Source of the DNA: DAOUJI01 sp034422875
GTDB lineage: Bacteria; Chloroflexota; Dehalococcoidia; Lucifugimonadales; JAGWBF01
NCBI GenBank assembly: GCA_034422875.1
Contig: DAOUJI010000012.1
Span: 1 to 5,104 of the forward strand
Length of the DNA stretch: 5,104 nt
Direction of reading: 5' to 3'
Made by a program: the position numbers and the translations under genes. The notes under the pieces were generated by a model that did no database searches, was not told the origin of the DNA, and saw nothing but the letters and a program-made list of their open reading frames with translations. Positions 1 to 5,095 of the stretch are shown one piece after another (position 1 is the first letter of the stretch; every line of letters begins with the position of its first letter).

Positions 1-317
1 GGGGAGCCACCTACGAGGCGACCGAAGAACTGCTATCCGGGAAGCTGCCCATCGGCGTGATAGCCCAGCAACGAGGCTTGGCGGAGACCACAGTCATCGG
101 CCACATCGAGCGCCTGGCCGATGCCGGAGTGGCGTTGGATTTGGCACACCTGCTGCCCGACGGAGAAAGGCTCAACCGTATGGCGGAAGCCTTCGAAGTC
201 TGCGGCAGCTCTTTCCTGAAGCCCGCATGGGAGTTCCTGGGATCTGAATTCGATTACAACGAGCTGCGGCTGGCGAGGATCTACCTACGGCAAGAAGGAC
301 GACTGCCGGACGGATGA
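1..317 (+). CDS. C-terminal fragment of a RecQ-like helicase (HTH_40-type C-terminal domain), 5' end outside the window
   Basis: The reading frame is open from base 3 and ends at TGA 315-317, giving the last 104 residues of a longer protein; the true start lies left of the window. The visible part resembles the helix-turn-helix domain found at the C-terminus of many RecQ-family DNA helicases and of YpbB-like proteins. An opening helix with TYEATEELLSGKLPIGVIA leads into RGLAETTVIGHIERLADAG (a helix-turn-helix with the typical 'IA..RGL...T' pattern). It is followed by a segment on 'LKPAWEFLGSEFDYNELRLA', matching the usual closing 'lg.e.sY.eirl' helix. In RecQ this module is an accessory nucleic-acid-binding domain; the ATPase, RQC and HRDC parts cannot be seen here. 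An internal GTG at 57 could be mistaken for a start, but the homology extends upstream of it. RecQ identity is inferred from the domain alone; another HTH_40 protein is possible. Confidence 0.65.
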   Translation, partial: GATYEATEELLSGKLPIGVIAQQRGLAETTVIGHIERLADAGVALDLAHLLPDGERLNRMAEAFEVCGSSFLKPAWEFLGSEFDYNELRLARIYLRQEGRLPDG

Positions 318-412
318 CGGTCTGGACTTACGTCGGGAGATGCGGGCCTCGTGGTAGACCGCCCATCCTGTGTGGCCTTCCTGAGCCTCGGTGGACGGAC
401 CCTTGTCGTTGG
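318..412. other. Convergent intergenic gap (95 bp), no clear terminator
   Basis: This gap separates the 3' ends of the RecQ-like gene and the SRPBCC gene. A bidirectional terminator would be expected, but I see no strong GC stem followed by a T-run on either strand. Only short, imperfect repeats are present, for example GCCTCG twice followed by similar bases. Confidence 0.4.
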
Positions 413-856
413 TCAGGGAAAGAGTTCCAGGAGCCTGGCAGTCCTGTAGTCGAAGATTTTCCTTAATTCCGGGCGCACGAACAGCCGATTAATCAAGTCG
501 CCGCCGGGCACCCCATAGGTGACTTCATCAGTGACCAGGGTCCCCTCGGACGTCTCTTCGAAACGGTGCCGGTGCACCCAACTCCCGTAGGGGCCAGCTA
601 TCTGGGTGTCCGTAAATCCATAGGGAGGGTCCCATTCTGTGATTTCACTGTCCCACAGCACAGGAATGCCTCTCAACTTTATCCTGTATTTGATTATGGT
701 CCCCACCTCCATATGGATAGGCAGCGGAGTCAGGATGGAGAACTGCAGCCACGGAGGCGTGAGCAGGTTGAGATTCTCTGCCAGGGCAAAGAAGTCAAAT
801 ATCTCGGGGAGTGGGCGGCGCAGTATGACGTTGGCGCCTATGTGAAAATCGGGCAT
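413..856 (-). CDS. SRPBCC (START/Bet v1-fold) family ligand-binding protein
   Basis: This is a complete 147-residue protein with ATG at 856-854 and TGA at 415-413. It matches the SRPBCC/COG4276-type family of small hydrophobic-cavity proteins. Characteristic stretches are LPEIFDFFALAENLNLLTPP (residues 16-35), 'ILTPLPIHMEVGT' (41-53), 'YRIKLRGIPVLWDSEITEWDPP' split across 57-78, 'GPYGSWVHRHRFEE' (88-101), 'GTLVTDEVTYGVPGG' (105-119) and a final helix 'RKIFDYRTARLLELF' (132-146). The order fits the helix-grip fold: beta strands around a cavity, closed by a long C-terminal helix. There is no signal peptide or membrane segment, so it is probably cytosolic. The ligand is unknown; relatives often sit next to oxidoreductase or isoprenoid/cyclisation genes. 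A GGAG Shine-Dalgarno (complement of 865-868) lies 8 nt before the ATG, and a consensus -10 lies further upstream. It is divergent from the LLM oxidoreductase, which may share its control region. Family confident, function unknown. Confidence 0.85.
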   Translation of the reverse strand: MPDFHIGANVILRRPLPEIFDFFALAENLNLLTPPWLQFSILTPLPIHMEVGTIIKYRIKLRGIPVLWDSEITEWDPPYGFTDTQIAGPYGSWVHRHRFEETSEGTLVTDEVTYGVPGGDLINRLFVRPELRKIFDYRTARLLELFP

Positions 857-896
857 CGTTTATACTCCACTTCCTGCCGTGTCTGAGGATCGAAGG

Positions 897-926
897 CTGT
901 CACGTACAATCATAGCCAATTATATA
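897..926 (+). promoter_or_regulatory. Possible weak promoter for the LLM oxidoreductase
   Basis: CTGTCA (897-902, 4 of 6 matches to TTGACA) and TATATA (921-926, 4 of 6 matches to TATAAT) are separated by 18 bp. The predicted transcription start near 933 would leave a leader of only about 14 nt. It overlaps the minus-strand -10, so the two divergent genes may compete for RNA polymerase. This is a weak prediction based on spacing and position. Confidence 0.25.
919..924 (-). promoter_or_regulatory. Consensus -10 element for the SRPBCC gene
   Basis: The minus strand reads TATAAT exactly (ATTATA on plus). It lies about 63 bp upstream of the SRPBCC start, giving a predicted leader of about 55 nt. 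No good -35 box is visible 16-18 bp upstream, so a sigma-70-type promoter is likely but not certain. Confidence 0.45.
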
Positions 927-933
927 CAGTGTA
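925..933. repeat. Short inverted repeat TACA-G-TGTA in the divergent promoter region
   Basis: The sequence is a perfect 4-bp inverted repeat around a single central base. It directly adjoins the -10 elements on both strands, where an operator would block either gene. The arms are short enough to occur by chance. Confidence 0.3.
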
Positions 934-946
934 CTGGGAATAGCTG

Positions 947-1984
947 ATGAAGACAGAGGTCGAACTTAGCCCAGTGGTGACATCGGATGAACTGCTGGAA
1001 CTGTCACGCATTGTGGATGAGGCCGGGGCCGACAGACTCGGCATATCCGACGTGGCTCTGTTCCGGGACTCATTCCAGCTTCAGGCGCTATGTGCCACGG
1101 TCACCAACAACGTCCTTATAGGAAGCCTGGTGACCAATCCCTATGTCAGGCATCCCGCCATTGTTGCGGCGGCGGTTGGGACCTTGAACGAAATCTCCAA
1201 AGGACGGGCATTCCTGGGCGTCGGAGTCGGCGCGGGACTGTCGCCCCTTGGAATAGAACAGCCGCAACCGGCCCAACGTCTGGAAGAGTTTCTTGAGGCG
1301 GTAAAGGACCTCCTGGACGGCGGCAACGTCACCCTGAACGGACCAAGCCATCGCATGACCGGAGCCAGGCTGCAGGGGGACATCGCCGGTGCGGTCCCGC
1401 TGGTCGTGGGCACCCGAAGCCGGCAGGTGTGCCGATTGGCCGGACGCATGGCGGACGCCGTGGTGGTCGGCGCAAGGGAACTGTCTGAAGGCGCGCTGTT
1501 AGGCTACCGGGACTGGGTCAGTGAAGGAGCGATAGAGGCTGGGCGTAACCCAGATGAGGTGGAAATCGCCCCGAGGGTTACCGTATGCGTGTCCCACGAC
1601 GGGGAGCAAGCCCGTCGCAGCGTTGTCCTCTACGCCGCCCACTATCTGTCGCTGGGCGGTCTTGAACAGTCCCGACTGCCCGCCGACAAATTCGAGCAAA
1701 TCAGCCGTCTGGCGTCTGAGGCCACTGGCTGGTACTTCGAGCCGGATGTCTCCTACCCGGCGGAACTGGACTCCCTGGTCGACCCGGAAATCATCTCCCG
1801 TTTCGCCATAGCGGGAACGCCATCGGAATGCCTGGCCAGTCTCAAGTCCCTTAGCGAGATGAATTTCAGGAGCGTCAGCATGAACGTGGCGGCCGTCCGG
1901 CGCCCGGGCGGTTCCATGCATCGAGGACTGCGGGAAACGCTGGAAGGTCTTGCTGAAATAATGCCGGACGTCTGCGACCTCTAA
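947..1984 (+). CDS. LLM-class (luciferase-like, probably F420- or flavin-dependent) oxidoreductase
   Basis: This is a complete 345-residue protein, ATG 947 to TAA 1982-1984, of normal length for the bacterial luciferase-like/methylene-H4MPT-reductase-like superfamily (TIM barrel). Family marks are 'GADRLGISD' (27-35, barrel strand 2), VTNPYVRHPAIVAAAVGTLN (62-81), the following 'EISKGRAFLGVGVG' (82-95), PLVVGTRSRQVCRLAGRMAD (151-170) followed by 'AVVVG', and a C-terminal 'AGTPSECLASLKSL' (289-302). The 'TNPYxRHP..VAAA...L.e.s.GRa.LGvG.G' pattern is typical of the F420-dependent branch that includes Mer-like enzymes and many Chloroflexota and Actinobacteria paralogues. Cofactor choice (F420 or FMN) is inference, and the substrate cannot be predicted. 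The Shine-Dalgarno is weak (GGGAA at 936-940, 6 nt before ATG). The gene is divergent from the SRPBCC gene, and its stop codon overlaps that of convergent selA. Confidence 0.87.
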   Translation: MKTEVELSPVVTSDELLELSRIVDEAGADRLGISDVALFRDSFQLQALCATVTNNVLIGSLVTNPYVRHPAIVAAAVGTLNEISKGRAFLGVGVGAGLSPLGIEQPQPAQRLEEFLEAVKDLLDGGNVTLNGPSHRMTGARLQGDIAGAVPLVVGTRSRQVCRLAGRMADAVVVGARELSEGALLGYRDWVSEGAIEAGRNPDEVEIAPRVTVCVSHDGEQARRSVVLYAAHYLSLGGLEQSRLPADKFEQISRLASEATGWYFEPDVSYPAELDSLVDPEIISRFAIAGTPSECLASLKSLSEMNFRSVSMNVAAVRRPGGSMHRGLRETLEGLAEIMPDVCDL

Positions 1985-3354
1985 GCGCCGAGGGCCTCTC
2001 GGACCGCCCGGAACAGGCTCTCCTCTTCCTCGAGGAAAACGGTTCGCGGGTCCAGCAACACCCGGTTTTCCTCGATTCGGGCCAGAACGGGCGTCGAATG
2101 ACTCCGAAGCCGGTCCATCACCCCCTGAGGGCCGCCCAGCATCTGGGTTTCCAGAGCGACGACCCATGTGTCCAGAGTTTCACCCGGGAGACTTCCACCG
2201 CCTATCGTAGAGCGGCTACGCCTCACCTGGGAGCCACGCCCGATAATGGTCTGCCAGTGGTAAGCCCGGTCTTCGATTTCGCCTGAGGAGGCGGTGATCA
2301 TCCTCCACACTGGAACCTTCTCTTCAGCTTCTCCCTTGACGTAGTGAAGAAGCGTGGCCCCCAGCGCCGCCAAGCTCAGTTTGTCTATCCGCACCGCCCT
2401 GGCCAGCGGATGCCGTTCCAGCCGCGTTATCAGGTCCCGATCACCCACGACGATGCCACACTGGGGACCGCCCATAAGCTTGTCTCCTGAGAAGAAGACC
2501 AGCTTGGCCCCGGCTGTAATCGCTTCCTGAGGCGTCGGTTCATGGGCTAGACCGTAGTCCTGAGTGTTCAGGAAACAGCCGCTGCCTATGTCGTTCAGCA
2601 CCGGGACTCCATGGCGGGCTCCGACCTGCACCAACTCCGCCGTGTCGGGTGAGTGGGTAAATCCCTCGACGCGGAAGTTGCTGGCGTGGACTTTCAGAAG
2701 GGCGGAGGTGTTCTCGGTGATGGCGGCGCTGTAATCGGACGCGTAAGTCCGGTTCGTGGTCCCCACCTCCACCAACGTGGCGCCGCTCTGGCGTAGAACA
2801 TCGGGTATGCGGAACCCGCCCCCGATTTCCACCTCTTCCCCGCGGGATACAATCACCTCTTTGCCCGTCGCCAGGGCCGACAGCCCCAGCAGGACGGCCG
2901 AGGCGTTGTTGTTGACCACTATGGCCGCTTCCGCTCCGGTGAGGTGCCTGAGGAGATGTTGAACGTGAGCCTGCCTGCTGCCCCGGCGTCCGTCGTCCAG
3001 GTCCAACTCCAGATTAGAGTAACCTTCCGACGACTGCAGAACGGCTTCCATGGATTCAAGGCTGAGGGGCGCCCGGCCCAGGTTGGTGTGGATGATGACT
3101 CCCGTGGCATTGATGACGGGAATGGGGTTAACTTTGCCCAGTCTCTCCACTCTGGCGGTCACCTGTTCGGTGATTCGCTCGGGCGTAATGGGCTGCCCTC
3201 TATTGCCGCCGTTTTCGCTTATGGCTTTGCGGACCCGGTCAATCTCCTCACGCACCAGCGTGGTCAGCCACTCCCTGGAATACTCGTTGTTCAGGGCGCG
3301 GATTGAACGGGTGGAAAGAATGCTCTCAACGCTGGGCAGGTCCCGGTACTGCAT
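1981..3354 (-). CDS. selA: L-seryl-tRNA(Sec) selenium transferase (selenocysteine synthase)
   Basis: This 457-residue protein, ATG 3354-3352 to TAG 1983-1981, is full length compared with E. coli SelA (463 aa). SelA is a PLP enzyme that converts Ser-tRNA(Sec) to Sec-tRNA(Sec) using selenophosphate. The N-terminal tRNA-binding part (about 1-75) begins with the family-like 'LPSVESIL'. The fold-type I PLP core carries 'INATGVIIHTNLGRAPL' (81-97), 'LDLDDGRRGSR' (117-127), 'VVNNNASAVLL' (146-156), SRGEEVEIGGGFRIPDV (170-186), 'VGTTNRTYASDY' (197-208) and 'FFSGDKLMGGPQCG' (287-300). Lys292 is the expected PLP-binding lysine, aligned with Lys295 of E. coli. 'IGGGSLPGE' (384-392) marks the C-terminal domain. 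No key residue seems lost. selB and selD are not adjacent in this window. The SD-like GAAGG lies 11 nt before the ATG, rather far, but no alternative in-frame start precedes it. Its stop codon interlocks with the convergent LLM gene. Confidence 0.96.
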   Translation of the reverse strand: MQYRDLPSVESILSTRSIRALNNEYSREWLTTLVREEIDRVRKAISENGGNRGQPITPERITEQVTARVERLGKVNPIPVINATGVIIHTNLGRAPLSLESMEAVLQSSEGYSNLELDLDDGRRGSRQAHVQHLLRHLTGAEAAIVVNNNASAVLLGLSALATGKEVIVSRGEEVEIGGGFRIPDVLRQSGATLVEVGTTNRTYASDYSAAITENTSALLKVHASNFRVEGFTHSPDTAELVQVGARHGVPVLNDIGSGCFLNTQDYGLAHEPTPQEAITAGAKLVFFSGDKLMGGPQCGIVVGDRDLITRLERHPLARAVRIDKLSLAALGATLLHYVKGEAEEKVPVWRMITASSGEIEDRAYHWQTIIGRGSQVRRSRSTIGGGSLPGETLDTWVVALETQMLGGPQGVMDRLRSHSTPVLARIEENRVLLDPRTVFLEEEESLFRAVREALGA

Positions 3355-3388
3355 GGAGAAATTTACCTTCGGGCGGGGTGTTGCTTCT

Positions 3389-3394
3389 ATTCTA
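3389..3394 (-). promoter_or_regulatory. Putative -10 element for selA
   Basis: The minus strand reads TAGAAT (5 of 6 to TATAAT), about 35 bp upstream of the selA start, which would give a leader of about 28 nt. The -35 region is poor (AGCTTT-like). The same TAGAAT hexamer, also preceded by GTG(T), occurs upstream of the crotonase gene. selA therefore probably has its own promoter and does not rely only on read-through from the MOSC gene. Confidence 0.35.
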
Positions 3395-3475
3395 ACACGG
3401 TGTGGGCGTGAAAGCTTTGGTCAGCGATGCGATCGTTGGAGGAATGTTGCTCCGGTTTTCATCCGGTTGCCTTGG

Positions 3476-3500
3476 CCCTTTGACAAGCTCAGGACGAACG
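3476..3500. repeat. Dispersed extragenic repeat of the 'TTCGACAAGCTCAGGACGAA' type
   Basis: The core TTTGACAAGCTCAGGACG, flanked by CCC and AACG, closely matches an extragenic sequence (usually CCCTTCGACA-G/A-GCTCAGG...) that I recognise as recurring in many environmental bacterial genomes, including Chloroflexota. The canonical TTCG/CGAA ends are self-complementary; here TTTG replaces TTCG, leaving a wobble pair. Only one copy lies in the window, so the repeat status rests on recognition, not on counting. Confidence 0.55.
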
Positions 3501-3506
3501 CCGCTT

Positions 3507-3533
3507 GAACATTAGTTGTTCGGAACATTAACT
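3507..3533. repeat. Direct GAACATTA repeats and a TGTTC-G-GAACA inverted repeat
   Basis: GAACATTA occurs at 3507-3514 and 3523-3530, 16 bp apart. Between and overlapping them is the perfect inverted repeat TGTTC-G-GAACA (3517-3527), giving alternating GAAC/GTTC/GAAC half-sites. It could be an operator or the decayed edge of the neighbouring extragenic repeat. It lies about 150 bp upstream of the selA start. Confidence 0.4.
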
Positions 3534-3610
3534 GAGAACGCCGTAAGAGACGCAGAGCATAGGAATGCCTTTAGCGAAACACAGACCTGGGGGAGTCAGG
3601 AGTGTAGCCT

Positions 3611-4075
3611 CTAGGAGCCGCCTTGAAGCGCCTCAGGTGAAGGCTCGACTCTGACGCTGTCTCCGACACGGAGCTCGCCCCCGTTGAGGACCATGGCAAG
3701 AATCCCGCGCCTGCCCTGCAACGTTTCCCTCAAGCCCGGGCGTATCTCGTCCATGCGGCCGCACGGCTCACAATCGCCAGTGGCTTCCATGGTCACTTCG
3801 TCACCGAAGAAAAAGACCTGCCCCGGGCGGACGCCGCTCAGGTTCACACCTTCAATGGTGATGTTCTCTTTGATTTGCCCGGGAGAAAGACCCAGAAGGT
3901 CCAGAGTCTCCTTGTCCATGATGAGGACTTGCCGGGCGAAACCCCTCTGGGCGTGCCTGTCGCCCTCGATGCCCACGTCGGGGATGGCCGTAGCCGTTTC
4001 CGTGGGAATCATGGGCTGACGCCGCTCTTTGCTAAGCTGAATGGCTAGAACTTTTCCCGTCGCGTCGTCGGCCAC
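3611..4075 (-). CDS. MOSC-domain protein (predicted sulfur carrier / molybdenum-cofactor related)
   Basis: This is a complete 154-residue stand-alone MOSC domain, GTG 4075-4073 to TAG 3613-3611. MOSC domains occur at the C-terminus of molybdenum cofactor sulfurases and in YiiM/YuaD-like proteins, where a conserved cysteine is thought to carry sulfur for metal-sulfur sites. Visible marks are 'GKVLAIQLS' (7-15), 'GIEGDRHAQRGFARQV' (35-50), 'ENITIEGVNLSGVRPGQ' (70-86), 'GDCEPCGRMDEIRPGL' (100-115) with Cys102 and Cys105, and 'GRRGILAMVLNGGELRVGDSV' within 121-141. The CxxC-like cysteine pair is the probable functional site. The GTG start is supported by an AAGGGGG Shine-Dalgarno (complement of 4082-4088) 6 nt upstream and by a near-consensus promoter. 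The gene is upstream of selA on the same strand but 256 bp away. No signal peptide or membrane segment is seen. Family assignment is firm; the acceptor of sulfur is unknown. Confidence 0.9.
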   Translation of the reverse strand: MADDATGKVLAIQLSKERRQPMIPTETATAIPDVGIEGDRHAQRGFARQVLIMDKETLDLLGLSPGQIKENITIEGVNLSGVRPGQVFFFGDEVTMEATGDCEPCGRMDEIRPGLRETLQGRRGILAMVLNGGELRVGDSVRVEPSPEALQGGS

Positions 4076-4081
4076 GTAACG

Positions 4082-4088
4082 CCCCCTT
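4082..4088 (-). promoter_or_regulatory. Ribosome-binding site deciding the GTG start of the MOSC gene
   Basis: The minus strand reads AAGGGGG, one base from the ideal AAGGAGG, 6 nt before the GTG at 4075. No in-frame ATG is near, and the MOSC similarity starts within the first ten residues, so this GTG is the best start. Confidence 0.6.
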
Positions 4089-4126
4089 CAGCCAGTCTAC
4101 TCTACAAGCCGCCTCTGGCTAAGGCT

Positions 4127-4154
4127 ATCACATTATAGGAACCTGGTGTAGAAT
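4127..4154 (+). promoter_or_regulatory. Putative promoter for the crotonase gene, overlapping the MOSC promoter
   Basis: ATCACA (4127-4132, 4 of 6 to TTGACA), a 16-bp spacer and TAGAAT (4149-4154, 5 of 6 to TATAAT) lie 47 bp or more upstream of the crotonase ATG. The whole element occupies nearly the same DNA as the minus-strand promoter, so the two cannot be occupied at once. Confidence 0.4.
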
Positions 4155-4160
4155 TGTCAC
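4132..4160 (-). promoter_or_regulatory. Strong sigma-70-type promoter for the MOSC gene
   Basis: On the minus strand GTGACA (complement of 4155-4160; 5 of 6 to TTGACA) is followed by exactly 17 bp and then TATAAT (complement of 4132-4137; 6 of 6). The predicted start near 4125 gives a leader of about 50 nt before the GTG. This is the best promoter in the window. Confidence 0.7.
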
Positions 4161-4201
4161 GGCTGAGGGCCGGATTATGATTCCCATGTTGGGAGGAACT
4201 C

Positions 4202-5053
4202 ATGGCTGACCAGATGATCAAAGTCGAACGTACGGACGGAGTCCTCGTCATTACGATGGACGATCCTCCTACGCGCAACTCCCTCGGAGCGGACATGACT
4301 GCTCAGATGAGAGAGGAGTTGGACCGTTTTGAGGAGGACCCGGACGACCGCGTACTGCTTCTCACCGGCACAGACCCCGCGTTCTGCTCCGGCGCCAACG
4401 TCCGGCGAATGGACCGGGAAGCCCAGCAGCGGTCAAGCGAACCTCCCAAGGAAAAGCTGGAGCTGCCCTGGGGAAAGATGGAAAAGCGGCTCGGGTCCAG
4501 GTCGGAATCTGACGAGGCCTGGCGGGTGGGCAACTTCCCCCTGCGCATACACAACCTTCAGAAGCCGTCCATAGCCGCCGTCAACGGTTACGCCATGGGC
4601 GTCGGTATGGGCATATCCCTAGCATGCGACATACGGCTGGCGTCGGAGAACGCCATCTTCTCGGAAGCCTTCGTACTCAGGGGATTGATACCCGGAGACG
4701 GAAGCTGCTGGCAGCTGCCGAGGCTCATCGGACTAAGCAACACGCTTCTCATTCAGTACACTGGCGACAGAATAGACGGAAACGAAGCATACCGTTTGGG
4801 CATTGCCAGCAGAGTCTACCCCCACGACGAGTTGATGCCCGCGGCCATGGAGTTGGCCGTGAGGCTCGCGAACGGCCCTACCCAAGCGATGTCGCTCATC
4901 AAGTACCTGGTCCGAAAGTCCATGGACATAGGCCTGGAAGAAAGCCTGGAGATGGGCCACGCCGCCCAGGACATAGCCCGAAGCACTGATGACCACAAGG
5001 AAGCCGTCAGGGCTTTCGTGGAGAAGCGGAAGCCTGTCTTCAAAGGCCGGTAA
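4202..5053 (+). CDS. Enoyl-CoA hydratase/isomerase (crotonase) superfamily protein lacking the classical hydratase glutamates
   Basis: This is a complete 283-residue protein, ATG 4202 to TAA 5051-5053, with a strong GGGAGGA Shine-Dalgarno (4191-4197). Crotonase fold marks are 'GVLVITMDDPPTRNSLGADM' (13-32), the CoA/oxyanion-hole segment 'DPAFCSGANV' (58-67), 'KPSIAAVNGYAMGVGMGISLA' within 121-141, 'CDIRLASENAIFSEAFVLRG' (142-161), 'LIPGDGSCWQLPRLIG' (162-177), and 'EAYRLGIASRV' (195-205). Aligned by eye with rat mitochondrial enoyl-CoA hydratase, catalytic Glu144 becomes Gly137 and Glu164 becomes Phe157. Asp166 lies in the region where PaaG-like isomerases carry a catalytic aspartate. The enzyme may therefore be an isomerase or another acyl-CoA-processing crotonase; hydration is doubtful. 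The charged stretch at 70-110 is longer than usual, explaining the size above the typical 255-265 residues. It is cytosolic, divergent from the MOSC gene, and has no acyl-CoA partner gene visible. Confidence 0.88.
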   Translation: MADQMIKVERTDGVLVITMDDPPTRNSLGADMTAQMREELDRFEEDPDDRVLLLTGTDPAFCSGANVRRMDREAQQRSSEPPKEKLELPWGKMEKRLGSRSESDEAWRVGNFPLRIHNLQKPSIAAVNGYAMGVGMGISLACDIRLASENAIFSEAFVLRGLIPGDGSCWQLPRLIGLSNTLLIQYTGDRIDGNEAYRLGIASRVYPHDELMPAAMELAVRLANGPTQAMSLIKYLVRKSMDIGLEESLEMGHAAQDIARSTDDHKEAVRAFVEKRKPVFKGR

Positions 5054-5062
5054 AATCGGCGG

Positions 5063-5095
5063 CCCTCACCCCAACCCCCTCCCGCTGGGAGAGGG
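5063..5095. repeat. GC-rich extragenic hairpin repeat after the crotonase gene
   Basis: Beginning 10 bp after the TAA, CCCTCACCCCAA is followed by CCCCCTCCC (5075-5083), a GCT loop and GGGAGAGGG (5087-5095). The arms pair except for one C/A mismatch. This 'CCCTCACCCC...CTCCC...GGGAGAGGG' form is one I recognise as a common intergenic repeat in many bacterial genomes. The strong stem could stop transcription or protect the mRNA 3' end, but no T-run follows, so it is not a canonical intrinsic terminator. The window ends just after it. Confidence 0.6.

Larger units (their letters stand above)
3355..3610. other. 256-bp intergenic region between the MOSC gene and selA
   Basis: This region holds the putative selA -10, the palindrome AAAGCTTT (3411-3418), TCCGGTT twice 11 bp apart (3451-3457, 3462-3468), an extragenic repeat (3476-3500) and GAACATTA repeats (3507-3533). 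I found no protein-coding frame with recognisable homology, no tRNA-like fold and no convincing terminator after the MOSC gene. The plus-strand open frame running into this area is antisense to selA and was not called. Confidence 0.5.

Noticed and set aside
57..317. GTG at 57 as the start of a small 86-residue gene
   Set aside because: The frame and the domain similarity continue upstream to the window edge, and no Shine-Dalgarno precedes it; it is an internal valine codon.
315..446. Possible read-through of the RecQ-like TGA as selenocysteine, as the frame stays open for about 43 codons to a TAG
   Set aside because: The C-terminal domain is complete before the TGA, RecQ proteins are not known selenoproteins, and the extension runs antisense into the SRPBCC gene.
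1499..2167. Minus-strand 222-codon open frame antisense to the LLM gene and overlapping the selA 3' end
   Set aside because: It is rich in Arg, Gly and Pro with no family pattern, and overlaps two well-supported genes; it is a shadow frame of GC-rich coding DNA.
3480..3485. Exact TTGACA on plus as a -35 box
   Set aside because: It is part of the extragenic repeat; no -10 lies 16-18 bp downstream and no plus-strand gene follows.
3050..3508. Plus-strand 152-codon open frame antisense to the selA start and entering the gap
   Set aside because: It mostly mirrors selA codons, has no recognisable domain or Shine-Dalgarno, and its end lies inside the extragenic repeat.
3557..3600. Small hairpins (GCAT-AGGA-ATGC and CCTG...CAGG) as a terminator for the MOSC gene
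   Set aside because: The stems are only 4 bp and no T-run follows on the minus strand.
3355..3610. Search for a selC-type tRNA-Sec next to selA
   Set aside because: No acceptor stem, anticodon arm with TCA or T-arm GTTC-A pattern could be assembled on either strand; the GTTC/GAAC motifs do not sit in a tRNA framework.
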